Source: Bacteroidales bacterium | Lineage (GTDB): Bacteria; Bacteroidota; Bacteroidia; Bacteroidales; P3 | Reading direction: 5' to 3' | Assembly: GCA_017428115.1 (NCBI GenBank) | Contig: JAFRRK010000086.1 | Location: 22,287 to 86,286, forward strand | DNA length: 64,000 nucleotides | In this document: piece after piece, positions 53,208-64,000 of the stretch | How the letters are laid out: each line of letters begins with the position of its first letter | Position numbering within the stretch: position 1 is the first letter of the stretch | Made by a program: the position numbers and the translations under genes | The notes under the pieces: generated by a model | What the model saw: the letters and a program-made list of their open reading frames with translations, nothing else | The model's database searches: none | What the model was told of the DNA's origin: nothing

Positions 53208-55133
53208 ATGACAGGAGTAATATTAGACAATATCAATACTATCGACGACCTTCGGTCACTCAACATATCCGACCTCAGGCAGTTGGCCATTGAGCTGCGA
53301 CACTATATTATCGACACACTCTCGCAGCATCCCGGCCATCTGGCCTCAAGCCTCGGCACCGTAGAGCTGACCCTGGCACTGCACTACGTCTTCAACACCC
53401 CCGACGACAAGCTGGTGTGGGATGTGGGCCACCAGGCCTACGCCCATAAGATAATCACCGGCCGCCGCGACCAGTTCCCCACCATTCGCACCTATGGCGG
53501 GCTGAGCGGTTTCCCACGTCGCGACGAGTCGCCATTCGACGCTTTCGGCACCGGCCACAGCTCTACCTCTATCAGTGCCATACTGGGCATGGCGATGGCA
53601 TCGTCGCTGCAGGGCGACAACTCACGCCAGCATATTGCCGTCATCGGCGACGGTGCAATGACGGGCGGCGAGGCCTTCGAGGCCCTCAACTGCGCCGGGG
53701 CATCGAAAGCCAACATGCTTGTGGTACTCAACGACAACGGTATCAGCATCGACAAGGCTGTGGGTGGGCTCAGCCTCTACCTTACGCACATCACTGCCTC
53801 ACGCCGCTACAACCGCATCAAGGAGAAGGTGTGGCACAAGCTGGACGGCGACACCGCCCAGCCTGGTCGGCACAAGGCCAAGTCGCTGGGCTTCTTCCAG
53901 CGAGCCACCTTTCTGGCCAAGACCGCCGCGCTAGGTGCGCCCAACCTCTTCGAGTCGCTGGGCTTCCGATACTTCGGTCCTATCGACGGTCACAATATCG
54001 ACGAGCTTGTGGGTGTGCTCATGCAGTTGAAAGAAATCAAGGGTCCCAAACTGCTCCATGTTGTCACCAAGAAAGGCAAAGGGCTCAAATCGGCCGAACG
54101 CAACCCCGTCACCTACCATGCCCCGGGTCTCTTTGATGCCGAAACGGGAGCCCAGATAAAGAGCGCTTCAGACGGCAAGCCTTTGAAATACCAAGATGTC
54201 TTCGGCCACACCATCGTAGAGCTCGCCCAGCTCAACCCCCGCATAGTGGGCATCACGCCTGCCATGCCCACCGGCTGCTCGCTCAACCTGATGATGGAGC
54301 GTATGCCCCACCGCGCCTTCGACGTGGGCATAGCCGAACAACATGCAGTCACCTTCTCGGCAGGTCTTGCAGCTCAGGGGATGCTTCCCTTCTGCAACAT
54401 ATACTCATCGTTCATGCAGCGCGCTTACGACCAAATTATCCACGATGTGGCCCTACAGCACCTGCCCGTAGTCCTCTGCCTGGACCGCGCCGGGCTGGTG
54501 GGCGACGACGGCCCCACACACCACGGTGCCTTCGACCTGGCCTACCTGCGCCCTATTCCGGGGCTCACTATCTGCGCACCCATGGACGAGCATGAGTTGC
54601 GCAACATGATGTACACCGCACAGCTGCCCGAACAGGGGGCCGTGGCCATACGCTACCCCCGCGGGCTGAGCGTGCATGCCGACTGGAAGAACCCCTTCCA
54701 AAAAATGGAGGTGGGCAAGGCACGTTGTATGCACGAAGGCGGCGAGGTGGCGATACTGTCCATAGGACATGTGGGCAATGCAGCCCTCGAGGCCGCACTG
54801 CAACTAGAGACCGAGGGCATCAGCGTGGCCCACTACGACATGCGCTATCTCAAGCCCCTCGACACCGACATACTCGACACCCTCGTGCAGCGCGGCACCC
54901 GCCATATCGTCACCGTCGAGGACGGAGTAAAGAAGGGAGGCCTCGGAAGCGCCGTCCTCGAACACTTAGCCCTCAGGCAATGCCAAGACCCATCACTGAT
55001 ACTCCCAACAGTCACACTGCTAGGCCTGCCCGACAAGTTTGTCACCCACGGCTCAGTGCCGCAGTTGCACAAAGACTGCGGGATAGACAGTGAGAGTATC
55101 GCCGCCGCTTGCCGTCAGGGAAGAAAGAAGTAA
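53208..55133 (+). CDS. dxs: 1-deoxy-D-xylulose-5-phosphate synthase
   Basis: 641 residues, full length. Thiamine diphosphate site VIGDGAMTGGEAFEALNCAG with the Mg-binding region, DVGHQAYAHKIITGR, TGHSSTSISAILGMA; pyrimidine domain VGIAEQHAVTFSAGLAAQGM and LDRAGLVGDDGPTHHGAFDL; C-terminal transketolase domain. It makes the first intermediate of the MEP isoprenoid pathway from pyruvate and glyceraldehyde-3-phosphate. Its last codons and stop lie in a heptamer repeat block. Confidence 0.96.
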   Translation: MTGVILDNINTIDDLRSLNISDLRQLAIELRHYIIDTLSQHPGHLASSLGTVELTLALHYVFNTPDDKLVWDVGHQAYAHKIITGRRDQFPTIRTYGGLSGFPRRDESPFDAFGTGHSSTSISAILGMAMASSLQGDNSRQHIAVIGDGAMTGGEAFEALNCAGASKANMLVVLNDNGISIDKAVGGLSLYLTHITASRRYNRIKEKVWHKLDGDTAQPGRHKAKSLGFFQRATFLAKTAALGAPNLFESLGFRYFGPIDGHNIDELVGVLMQLKEIKGPKLLHVVTKKGKGLKSAERNPVTYHAPGLFDAETGAQIKSASDGKPLKYQDVFGHTIVELAQLNPRIVGITPAMPTGCSLNLMMERMPHRAFDVGIAEQHAVTFSAGLAAQGMLPFCNIYSSFMQRAYDQIIHDVALQHLPVVLCLDRAGLVGDDGPTHHGAFDLAYLRPIPGLTICAPMDEHELRNMMYTAQLPEQGAVAIRYPRGLSVHADWKNPFQKMEVGKARCMHEGGEVAILSIGHVGNAALEAALQLETEGISVAHYDMRYLKPLDTDILDTLVQRGTRHIVTVEDGVKKGGLGSAVLEHLALRQCQDPSLILPTVTLLGLPDKFVTHGSVPQLHKDCGIDSESIAAACRQGRKK

Positions 55134-55148
55134 GAAGTATGAATTATT
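55121..55148 (+). repeat. 28-bp heptamer block at the dxs stop
   Basis: AAGAAAG, AAGTAAG, AAGTATG, AATTATT: four heptamers; the TAA of the second one is the dxs stop codon (55131-55133). Confidence 0.6.
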
Positions 55149-55336
55149 AAGTAGGGCGCCAGCCAAAAAACTGATAAAGTCATACTTCAAATTGTCGTTT
55201 GTCGCTTGTTATTGTATGTTTTCGATATGGAGGGGTGGAGTTGGTAGGGGTATAGCGGTACGGATTGTTTTTTTTTACCACTTAGAGATACTAAACGGCA
55301 GTGGACGGCGTTATACTTCGGAAAAAATGGAAATGC

Positions 55337-55858
55337 ATGATGAGGCGAATTTGTACATTTTTGACTTTAGCCACGATGATGATGGCGGCATGTACGGCAC
55401 AGGAGTGTCCTCAGTGCCAGTTGAAAAGGTTCTACAACCATTATTTGGAGTTGTCATGCCCACCGGAGGGCGAGCTGCCCAACTATGAGGAGGCGCAGCA
55501 GTGGCTGATACGTCATCTAACTCCGAAGTTATACGAAGCCTGGGAGGCCAGCCACGATGCGGAGAGCGACGAGTGGATCGACTACGACATGTTGATTCAA
55601 GGTCAGGACTGCTGGCCCGGCTTCCACATCAAGGAAATAACCCAGATTGAGGGGACACAATGGTACGAAATAGTGGCGGTGCAGGATGGCAGCGAAAGCG
55701 GTGCCAAATGTGTGTTTCTCCACCTCACAAGGGAGGGGGAGCAATGGCTGGTAGACTGCATCGACGACGGACACAACCGCCTTGGCGAAGCCCCGGCCCC
55801 GGAGAATGAAGTACTGAAGAACTACCCTAAATACCAAAAAACAATGAACGTTAAATAA
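55337..55858 (+). CDS. Lipoprotein, DUF3828-like
   Basis: 173 residues from the ATG at 55337; the longer frame from 55301 lacks a signal. Lipobox MAAC (Cys19). The mature part resembles DUF3828/NTF2-like lipoproteins: VKRFYNHYLEL-type opening (LKRFYNHYLELSC), WLIRHLTPKLYEAWEASHDA, DYDMLIQGQDCWPG, then strands of the form WYEIVAVQD and EQWLVDCIDD. Role unknown. Followed after 20 bp by a beta-barrel gene. Confidence 0.72.
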   Translation: MMRRICTFLTLATMMMAACTAQECPQCQLKRFYNHYLELSCPPEGELPNYEEAQQWLIRHLTPKLYEAWEASHDAESDEWIDYDMLIQGQDCWPGFHIKEITQIEGTQWYEIVAVQDGSESGAKCVFLHLTREGEQWLVDCIDDGHNRLGEAPAPENEVLKNYPKYQKTMNVK

Positions 55859-55878
55859 CATTTAAATCTAATCACATC

Positions 55879-56496
55879 ATGAAAAGAACTATCAAATTTG
55901 CTATCTTTGCCGCACTACTGGCCATGGTGGGCAGTGCCTCGGCACAGACGATGATTAACGGCGGTTTAAAGGTGTCGGCGTTGCAGACAGACAACCAGGA
56001 TGCCAAGGCTTATGGCGGATTTTATGCCGGATTCACCCAGAATGTGGCCCTGTCGCGCCATGTGGGCGTTGCCCCGGGAATCTATTTCAACCGCATAGCG
56101 GGCGACAATGAGACTACGGTGGCTGGCATTACTACCCACAACAAGCTGACCGAAAACGCCATAGCAGTGCCTGTGGCTCTCAACCTGCAGATGCACCTCA
56201 CCGATGTGTCGTGTTTGTATATATATGCAGGACCGGAATTTAATATTGGCATATCGTCGAAGGCTGAGGGTTGGGTAGGCAACAGCGACAACCACGCCAG
56301 CTACGACCTTTATGAAGAGGGTGTGCCCGGCGAGCTGGGCCGCTACAACATCAGCTGGCTGGGTGGCATAGGAGCCAAGTTTGACTTCCTGAATGTGAAC
56401 CTGGGTATGAGTGGCAACTTTTTCAACCGCTTGTACGATTCCGACATCCAGCAGAAGGCTATCAGCCTATACCTCGGTATCGGACTGGCCTTTTAG
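55879..56496 (+). CDS. Outer-membrane beta-barrel protein (PorT-like family)
   Basis: 205 residues. Signal peptide ~1-23 (FAIFAALLAMVGSASAQT). Eight-strand-type small barrel: GGFYAGFTQNVALSRHVGVA, ENAIAVPVALNLQMHL, CLYIYAGPEFNIGISS and the terminal strand ISLYLGIGLAF ending in Phe. Similar in plan to the next gene, so the pair may derive from a duplication. Confidence 0.82.
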   Translation: MKRTIKFAIFAALLAMVGSASAQTMINGGLKVSALQTDNQDAKAYGGFYAGFTQNVALSRHVGVAPGIYFNRIAGDNETTVAGITTHNKLTENAIAVPVALNLQMHLTDVSCLYIYAGPEFNIGISSKAEGWVGNSDNHASYDLYEEGVPGELGRYNISWLGGIGAKFDFLNVNLGMSGNFFNRLYDSDIQQKAISLYLGIGLAF

Positions 56497-56594
56497 TTGA
56501 ATTGAGCGTCTGGACTTGTCGGACGATTGAGAACTGATGTTTTAGGCGAGAGCCTTTGAAAACGTAAATTGACCTTTTTAAAGTATAAAAAAAA

Positions 56595-57218
56595 ATGAAG
56601 AAAGTATCATTAATCATTGCGGCAGCTATGGTGATGCTGTTCGCAGGCAACACCCAGGCACAGCTGGGCATCAATTTTGGCTATGCTCCACAGACAACGA
56701 CGACAACTATCGGCAACAACAACTCAAGCAGCGACCTGACGGGCTTTTTTGCCGGAGTGAACTACAACAAGCCGTTGGCAAGCGGCATCGGACTTTCGGT
56801 GGGAGCAGACTTCCGCTATAACACCAAGAGCGAGTCGACCACCATACTATCGGCCACTACCACTACTAAGCAGACCCAGATGATTGTGGACATTCCCGTG
56901 CTGGTGAACTTCGGTATTGCACTGGGGAGCGAAGCACAACTATCGCTATTTGTGGGTCCCACTGTGAGCTATGCCCTCAGCGGAAACACCAATGTGTCTG
57001 AGAATGTGCTAAACACTAGCACAGACATCAACTGGTATGGCGAAAAGTCGAACAACAGCCAACTGGACCTGTTGGGCACCTTCGGCGCAGCATTGACTTA
57101 TCAGCAATTCCGTCTCTTCGGCGGCTACCGCATCGGCCTGCTGGACCTCGACAAGCGTGACAATGTGAAGAGCACGACCTCAGGCATCTTCGTCGGGCTG
57201 GGCTACATCCTGAAATGA
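56595..57218 (+). CDS. Outer-membrane beta-barrel protein, paralogue-like
   Basis: 207 residues. Signal peptide ~1-22 (LIIAAAMVMLFAGNTQAQ). Barrel strands such as DLTGFFAGVNYNKPLASGIG, QMIVDIPVLVNFGIALGSEA, LSLFVGPTVSYALSG and a final GIFVGLGYILK. Same architecture and size as the preceding gene. A strong terminator follows. Confidence 0.82.
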   Translation: MKKVSLIIAAAMVMLFAGNTQAQLGINFGYAPQTTTTTIGNNNSSSDLTGFFAGVNYNKPLASGIGLSVGADFRYNTKSESTTILSATTTTKQTQMIVDIPVLVNFGIALGSEAQLSLFVGPTVSYALSGNTNVSENVLNTSTDINWYGEKSNNSQLDLLGTFGAALTYQQFRLFGGYRIGLLDLDKRDNVKSTTSGIFVGLGYILK

Positions 57219-57290
57219 AGTTGAGTGCCTTGGATTGAGATTCTAGGCTCAAAGCGTTAAACGCTGAAGGCTCACATGCCTCACATTTAC

Positions 57291-57326
57291 GAGAGGCCGC
57301 GATGGTGGCGGCCTCTCTTTTTTTTT
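57291..57326 (+). terminator. Intrinsic terminator
   Basis: GAGAGGCCGC (57291-57300) pairs perfectly with GCGGCCTCTC (57308-57317) around GATGGTG; nine T follow (57318-57326). Confidence 0.92.
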
Positions 57327-57336
57327 GCATTATTTG

Positions 57337-57367
57337 TTTGGGTATTGCAAAGTTTTTTGTATTTTTG
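57337..57367 (+). promoter_or_regulatory. Promoter of glnS
   Basis: TTTG (57337-57340) and TATTTTTG (57360-57367) with 19 bp between: a full consensus Bacteroidota promoter 60 bp before the glnS ATG. Confidence 0.8.
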
Positions 57368-57426
57368 TAGTTTGATTGATGGAGATAATATTACATAATC
57401 ACTATATAATGAATATCTTATAAAAG

Positions 57427-59118
<1,692 letters not shown>

Positions 59119-59187
59119 AGTTGAAGGTCTAGAATATTGAGTTGAGAGTTTAGGTTTTTTGAGGCTAAGCATTATTTTTGAGCCTAG

Positions 59188-59215
59188 AAGTAAGAACTAA
59201 GAACAAAGAAGTGAA
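59188..59215 (+). repeat. 28-bp heptamer block before pheT
   Basis: AAGTAAG, AACTAAG, AACAAAG, AAGTGAA, ending 3 bp before the pheT ATG and 69 bp after the glnS stop. Confidence 0.6.
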
Positions 59216-59218
59216 AAA

Positions 59219-61717
59219 ATGAAAGTATCATATAAATGGCTGCGTGAGTATGTCGATACCGACCTCACACCTAACGAACTGGACGACCTGCTGACTTTCA
59301 GCGGGCTTGAAATTGAAGGGGTGGAAAAAGTGGAGAGCATCAAGGGTGGGCTGGAACATGTGGTGATAGCCCAAGTGCTGACCTGCGAGCCTCATCCCGA
59401 CAGCGACCACCTGCACCTGACCACAGTGGATGTGGGCGGGGAACGCCCGCTAAACATCGTGTGCGGCGCACCCAATGTGGCTGCCGGCCAAAAGGTGGTA
59501 TGCGCCCAGATAGGGACAAAGATATACACTTCAGACACTGAATTTTACGAAATAAAGAAAGGCAAACTGAGGGGGGCGGTGAGCGAGGGCATGCTGTGCG
59601 CCGCCGATGAGCTGCAACTGGGTTCGGACCATGACGGCATCATGGTGCTGCCTGAAGAGGCCCCGGTAGGCATGCCAGCCAAGGAGTATTTCCACCTAGA
59701 AGAGGACTATGTGCTGGAGGTAGCTATCACCGCCAACCGTTCGGATGCCACCAGCCACATTGGTGTGGCGCGAGACGTAGTGGCAGTGCTCAACACCCGC
59801 CACGGCGAAAAGAAAAAGATACAATGGCCCGAGGTGGCAGACCTTTCGCATGCCACAGAGGGTACCAACCCCATCGGAGTGACGGTGGAGGAGCCCGACC
59901 TCTGCCCTAGATACACTGGAATAACGTTAGAGAATGTGCATGTGGCCGACTCGCCTGAATGGCTTCAGAACCGGCTGCGCACAGTGGGCATACGCCCTAT
60001 CAACAATGTGGTGGATATTACCAACTATGTGCTCATGGAAGTGGGGCAGCCTATGCATGCCTTTGATGCCGACAGAATAGAGGGTGGGCATGTGGTAGTG
60101 AGGCAACTACCCCAAGGGACACCCTTTGTAACACTCGACGGAGTAGAACGCAAACTTGACCAGCGAGACCTGATGATATGCAGCACCGGCGGCGACGGAC
60201 AGAACGGCGAGCCACACCAGCCACAACCAATGTGCATAGCCGGTGTGTTCGGTGGCGAGAAGAGCGGCGTGACACATGGCACCACGCGCGTATTCCTTGA
60301 AAGTGCCTATTTCAACCCCATGAGCATCCGCAAAACAGCCAAACGCCATGGACTGAAAACCGATGCCTCGTTTCGCTACGAACGAGGCTGCGACCCCAAC
60401 ATCACTGTCTGGGCCTTGCAGCGTGCTGTAAAACTTATGCTGGAACTGACCGGCGCCACCATCGCTTCGAAGATGGTGGACATATATCCCCACCCAATAG
60501 AGCGTGCCGAGGTTGAAATCAACTATCGCCGCATATTCACACTCATAGGACAGGAGTTGCCCATCAACGCTATCCGCACCGCACTCACCTCGCTGGACAT
60601 TGAGATAGTAGCAGAAACAAACGAGGGGATGACCTTGCGCATACCGAGCTGCAAGGTGGATGTCACTCGCGAATGCGACGTAGTGGAAGAGATATTGCGT
60701 ATCTACGGCTACAACAACATACACATCGGCTCGAGCGTCAACAGTTGCCTATCATTCTCAAAGAAACCCAACCCACGCCAGCTGCAGAATATTGTCAGCG
60801 ACATGCTCACCTACAACGGATTTAGCGAGATAATGAACAACTCTCTCACCAAATCGGAATACTATGAAGGCAACCCCGACTTTGAGAACTGCCACAGTGT
60901 GGAGATACTGAATCCGTTGAGCAAAGAGCTGAACGTGATGAGGCAAACGCTCCTCTATAGCGGACTGGAATGCATAGTTCGCAACCTCAACTACAAGATT
61001 CACGACCAGAAACTGTATGAGTTTGGTAACACCTATATCAGAATAGGCAATGAGGGCGAGCGCGTGACCGACAAGTTCAGCGAGACACAGCACCTATCCA
61101 TCTTTATGACCGGGGCCACTGCTCCCGAAAGTTGGAAAGTTCCCACCACACCGGTCGACTTCTACCACTTGAAAGCACAGGTGATGAACATCCTACACCG
61201 GATGCGCATCAATCTTGGGCGAATAGACACCCTACCCACCACGCTCCACTATTATTCCGAGGGCATCGACCTCGTATTCCGCGACAGCAAGAAACAGCTC
61301 TGCTCGTTGGGTCGCATTTCCAAAGAGACCTTAAAACGGATGGACTGCAAACAGGAAGTATTCTATGCCGACATTGACTGGACGCTATTGCTAAAAAGCT
61401 ATCCCACCAAGGATGTACAATACGCCGAAGTGGCCAAGATACCCGAGGTGCGCCGCGACCTTGCACTAGTGCTACAGAAGAAAGTAACATTCGCCGAGAT
61501 AGAGCGGGTGGCCTTCAGCACTGAGAAAAAGTTGCTCAAACGCATCGGTCTATTCGACGTTTACGAAGGCAAAGGAATCACCGAAGGCATGAAATCGTAC
61601 GCTGTCAGTTTCATCCTCCAAGACAAGGAGAAGACCCTTACCGACAAACAGATTGAAGCCGTGATGGCCAAACTGCAGAAAAGCCTCGAGACCCAGCTGG
61701 GTGCCAAGATTCGCTAA
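59219..61717 (+). CDS. pheT: Phenylalanyl-tRNA synthetase beta subunit
   Basis: 832 residues. N-terminal core MKVSYKWLREYVDTDL, an EMAP-II-like tRNA-binding domain at about 40-155 (HVVIAQVLTCEPHPDSDHLH, NIVCGAPNVAAGQKV), B3/B4 editing domain (NVVDITNYVLMEVGQPMHAF), B5 domain, catalytic-like core (DASFRYERGCDPN), and the C-terminal ferredoxin-fold anticodon-binding domain (AKIPEVRRDLALVLQKKVTF). Pairs with PheS, which is not in the window. Confidence 0.96.
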   Translation: MKVSYKWLREYVDTDLTPNELDDLLTFSGLEIEGVEKVESIKGGLEHVVIAQVLTCEPHPDSDHLHLTTVDVGGERPLNIVCGAPNVAAGQKVVCAQIGTKIYTSDTEFYEIKKGKLRGAVSEGMLCAADELQLGSDHDGIMVLPEEAPVGMPAKEYFHLEEDYVLEVAITANRSDATSHIGVARDVVAVLNTRHGEKKKIQWPEVADLSHATEGTNPIGVTVEEPDLCPRYTGITLENVHVADSPEWLQNRLRTVGIRPINNVVDITNYVLMEVGQPMHAFDADRIEGGHVVVRQLPQGTPFVTLDGVERKLDQRDLMICSTGGDGQNGEPHQPQPMCIAGVFGGEKSGVTHGTTRVFLESAYFNPMSIRKTAKRHGLKTDASFRYERGCDPNITVWALQRAVKLMLELTGATIASKMVDIYPHPIERAEVEINYRRIFTLIGQELPINAIRTALTSLDIEIVAETNEGMTLRIPSCKVDVTRECDVVEEILRIYGYNNIHIGSSVNSCLSFSKKPNPRQLQNIVSDMLTYNGFSEIMNNSLTKSEYYEGNPDFENCHSVEILNPLSKELNVMRQTLLYSGLECIVRNLNYKIHDQKLYEFGNTYIRIGNEGERVTDKFSETQHLSIFMTGATAPESWKVPTTPVDFYHLKAQVMNILHRMRINLGRIDTLPTTLHYYSEGIDLVFRDSKKQLCSLGRISKETLKRMDCKQEVFYADIDWTLLLKSYPTKDVQYAEVAKIPEVRRDLALVLQKKVTFAEIERVAFSTEKKLLKRIGLFDVYEGKGITEGMKSYAVSFILQDKEKTLTDKQIEAVMAKLQKSLETQLGAKIR

Positions 61718-61796
61718 CCCCGCCATGAGATGGAACCTATAGACTGTCGCATGTTTTTAAGATATTAAAACATAAACAACTATCAGCAAACTAATC

Positions 61797-62216
61797 GTGA
61801 ACCTCGGCCTGCTAAAATATGATGTGCGTGTGCTGCTTGCCTTACAACAAGCCATTGGCGGAAGCAAACAATTCTTCCAATGGCTTGCTACCGCAGGCTA
61901 CCCCGAGTTGGCAGCCTTCTCCAATTTCCTACAAGACGATGTGGAGGCGGAACAATGGCTGGTGCAACACAACTACCACTGGCTGGGAATCATTAGCCAC
62001 GCCATCGACGGCGACACACGCTCGCGCCAATGGGTAAGGGAAAACTTACAAGAGGCCAACCTAATGTTCGTGCTTGCCTGCCGTAGCGACGACAAAGCAT
62101 CCTCGTGGCTGAAATTCATGCATCTCGACATACTCCTGCGCATTGCCAAAGAAGTTGCCGACCTACGATACAAACAAGAACTGGACACCAGTTTTCCATA
62201 CAAAATGCGTTTTTAA
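61797..62216 (+). CDS. Conserved-looking hypothetical protein, GTG start
   Basis: 139 residues starting at GTG (61797-61799); no in-frame ATG lies near. All-helical and Trp-rich (QFFQWLATAGYPELAAFSNF, WLVQHNYHWLGIISHAIDG, SSWLKFMHLDILLRIAKEVA). No signal peptide or membrane helix. It precedes rluB by 1 bp, so the two are probably translated together. No family recognised. Confidence 0.7.
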   Translation: MNLGLLKYDVRVLLALQQAIGGSKQFFQWLATAGYPELAAFSNFLQDDVEAEQWLVQHNYHWLGIISHAIDGDTRSRQWVRENLQEANLMFVLACRSDDKASSWLKFMHLDILLRIAKEVADLRYKQELDTSFPYKMRF

Positions 62217-62217
62217 C

Positions 62218-63225
62218 ATGGATAAAGACATCAACAAAAAAAACACCCCTTCGGGCAAGCGTCCCCGAATTCAACGTAAACCCATCGTACGCTCGAGCGA
62301 CACTGTCAGTGACAGTCCCACGCGCCCTCGACAGAACAAAGAAAGGATGGCAAACGCCAACGACGATGGTGATAGAAAACGGCCTACCCCCTCACGAGGT
62401 GGCAACCGTCGCGGTGTCCACACTAAGGACAAAAGGAAAAAGAATGCCGACCGTCCGAAGAGACATCCTGTTCCCAAGCCCAAAACGCCACCACCCATCC
62501 CCAAAGAATACGACGGCACCATACGCCTCAACAAATACATTGCCAACGCTGGCATCTGCTCACGACGCGAAGCCGACAAACTGATTGCTGCCGGAGCCAT
62601 CAGCGTAAATGGTATGGTAGTCACAGAAATGGGATTCCAAGTCCATGAGGGCGACCAAGTAAGCTATGGGGGCGAGACACTCCACTCAGAGCGCAAACGC
62701 TACTTCCTGCTCAACAAACCCAAAGGATTCATCACTACGGTCGACGATCCTCAAGAGAGAGAAACAGTGATGATGCTGATTGACGGTGCCTGCAATGAGC
62801 GCATCTACCCCGTGGGGCGCCTCGACCGCAACACCACCGGCCTCCTGCTCTTCACCAACGACGGCGACCTTGCCCGGCGCCTTACCCATCCGTCCTGTAA
62901 GGTATACAAAATATACCAAGTGGAGTTAGACAAGCCTGTAGCGTACGAAGACATGAAACAGATGCTCGAAGGCATAGAACTAGAAGACGGCCCCATCAAA
63001 GTGGACGACATACAATATGTTCAAGGCCTCAACGACAAACGGGTAGTAGGTGTAGAACTCCACAGTGGCAGAAACCGCATTGTGCGCCGCATGTTCGAAC
63101 ATCTGGGATACAACGTCCACAAATTGGACCGTATACTGTTTGCCGGGCTAACCAAGAAAGACCTCCCTCGTGGCCGCTATCGTGAACTGACACCACAAGA
63201 AGTAGGCTACCTCAAAATGCTATAA
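62218..63225 (+). CDS. rluB: RluB-type 23S rRNA pseudouridine synthase
   Basis: 335 residues from the ATG at 62218 (MDKDINKKNTPSGKR), directly after the previous stop; a longer frame from 62143 would overlap the upstream gene. The first ~95 residues are basic and disordered. Then an S4 domain (IRLNKYIANAGICSRREADK) and the catalytic domain with the Asp in VGRLDRNTTGLLLFTNDGDL, ending GRNRIVRRMFEHLGYNVHKL. It modifies 23S rRNA near the peptidyl-transferase centre. Confidence 0.92.
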   Translation: MDKDINKKNTPSGKRPRIQRKPIVRSSDTVSDSPTRPRQNKERMANANDDGDRKRPTPSRGGNRRGVHTKDKRKKNADRPKRHPVPKPKTPPPIPKEYDGTIRLNKYIANAGICSRREADKLIAAGAISVNGMVVTEMGFQVHEGDQVSYGGETLHSERKRYFLLNKPKGFITTVDDPQERETVMMLIDGACNERIYPVGRLDRNTTGLLLFTNDGDLARRLTHPSCKVYKIYQVELDKPVAYEDMKQMLEGIELEDGPIKVDDIQYVQGLNDKRVVGVELHSGRNRIVRRMFEHLGYNVHKLDRILFAGLTKKDLPRGRYRELTPQEVGYLKML

Positions 63226-63927
63226 ATGGCCAGACTCATCCTATTTCCTGTACCCATCGGAGCCACCGACCCCAACACTACACTTCCCTCATACAACAGA
63301 GAGGTGCTCAACACTTGTCGCACATTCATCGTCGAAAACATCCGTACAGCCCGCCGCAACCTAAAGACCATGGGCTATACACACCCCATCGACGATGTCA
63401 CCTTCTTAGAACTAAACGAGCATACTGACACAACCGAAATCGCCCACTATCTAGACCCTATCGCTCAGGGCGAAAACGTGGGCCTGATGTCGGAAGCCGG
63501 CTTACCATGCGTTGCCGACCCAGGCAGTATCATCACCGCCATGGCACAACGTAGCGGCATAGAAATACTCCCACTTGTGGGCCCCAGCAGCATTATGCTT
63601 GCCCTGATGGCTTCAGGATTCAATGGACAGAACTTCGCCTTCAACGGCTATCCCCCTATTGACGAACGGGGACGGACAGCAATGCTCCGCACACTCGAGC
63701 AACACATCCACCGCGACAACCAAACACAGATATTTATCGAAGCCCCCTATCGCAACGACCAACTGCTCCACTTCCTCGCTCTTCACCTACAACCCATCAC
63801 ACGTATCTGCGTTGCCTGCGACCTAACACTCCCCACACAATACATTCGCACACGAATGGCACGACAATGGCTACATGACCCACCAGAGCTTCACAAACGT
63901 CCTACAATCTTTTTAATCTACAAATAA
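63226..63927 (+). CDS. RsmI-like tetrapyrrole-methylase-fold SAM methyltransferase
   Basis: 233 residues starting 1 bp after rluB. It has the family signatures LILFPVPIGATDP (in place of LYVVATPIGN), VGLMSEAGLPCVADPGSIIT, and LVGPSSIMLALMASGFNGQNFAFNGYPP. RsmI proteins are about 280 residues and have a short C-terminal domain that is missing here. Likely a paralogue of RsmI methylating rRNA or another target. Co-transcribed with rluB. Confidence 0.85.
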   Translation: MARLILFPVPIGATDPNTTLPSYNREVLNTCRTFIVENIRTARRNLKTMGYTHPIDDVTFLELNEHTDTTEIAHYLDPIAQGENVGLMSEAGLPCVADPGSIITAMAQRSGIEILPLVGPSSIMLALMASGFNGQNFAFNGYPPIDERGRTAMLRTLEQHIHRDNQTQIFIEAPYRNDQLLHFLALHLQPITRICVACDLTLPTQYIRTRMARQWLHDPPELHKRPTIFLIYK

Positions 63928-64000
63928 GTAATCAGCATATAGATGGAAGAGAATCACAGCTTTCCATCACACACTGAAGATAAAAAAATCAATAATTAAA

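Noticed and set aside
63943-63999. 18-codon frame at the right edge
   Set aside because: Too short to support and without a signal of translation.

Overview
The window reads as a chromosome segment from a member of the Bacteroidota, most likely order Bacteroidales. Evidence: promoters of the TAnnTTTG type instead of sigma70 boxes; a secreted protein with a type B (gliding-associated) C-terminal sorting domain for the type IX secretion system; many lipoproteins and outer-membrane beta-barrels; a complete sodium-pumping methylmalonyl-CoA decarboxylase cluster (succinate-to-propionate fermentation); and the Bacteroidota gene order ftsX - DUF3098 - uppP - truB. No rRNA, tRNA, CRISPR array, transposase or prophage genes were recognised.

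Layout. 1-295: start of a leftward gene cut by the window edge, resembling the CARF half of DUF1887/Card1-type nucleases. 464-5013: lipoprotein sialidase, a large T9SS-sorted protein and a DUF389 membrane protein. 5183-10792: leftward operon mce - mmdA - Cys/His-rich lipoprotein - oadG-like - biotin carrier - oadB, closed by a terminator. 11527-12168: LEA-like lipoprotein. 12245-19045: five-gene leftward operon (coiled-coil lipoprotein, MurL epimerase, MurD2-type ligase, M20 amidohydrolase, C69 dipeptidase), best explained as the alternative route that puts D-glutamate into peptidoglycan by epimerising the UDP-MurNAc-dipeptide. 19156-23883: beta-barrel protein, S41 protease and a divergent PPDK-like protein. 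24213-29563: elbB, a secreted helical-repeat protein, a PurF paralogue with Ser in place of the catalytic Cys, and mtaB. 29641-29757: probable small RNA. 29789-34676: MORN-repeat protein, TonB-dependent receptor and an M16-like protein lacking its zinc motif.

35452-40461: carbamate kinase, a GldL-like membrane protein, ornithine carbamoyltransferase, an AspT/YidE-like exchanger and an outer-membrane porin, looking like a citrulline/ornithine unit without arcA. 40632-44790: queA, rarA and an ABC-F ATPase. 44780-50337: leftward housekeeping genes truB, uppP, DUF3098, ftsX, dnaN, a small lipoprotein and dapD. 50905-57218: small lipoproteins (one with an in-frame TGA after its signal peptide), dxs and two beta-barrel proteins. 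57427-63927: glnS, pheT, a short unknown gene, an RluB-type pseudouridine synthase and an RsmI-like methylase.

Non-coding structure is notable: a 28-bp block of four degenerate heptamers (consensus AAGTAAG) recurs at six sites, mostly at gene 3' ends; a 71-bp tandem duplication carries two of these blocks; a 211-bp intergenic unit is bounded by 16-bp perfect inverted repeats; and a 92-bp AT-rich palindrome has GTATA motifs spaced exactly 11 bp apart. All functions are inferred from sequence motifs read by eye; no database search was run.
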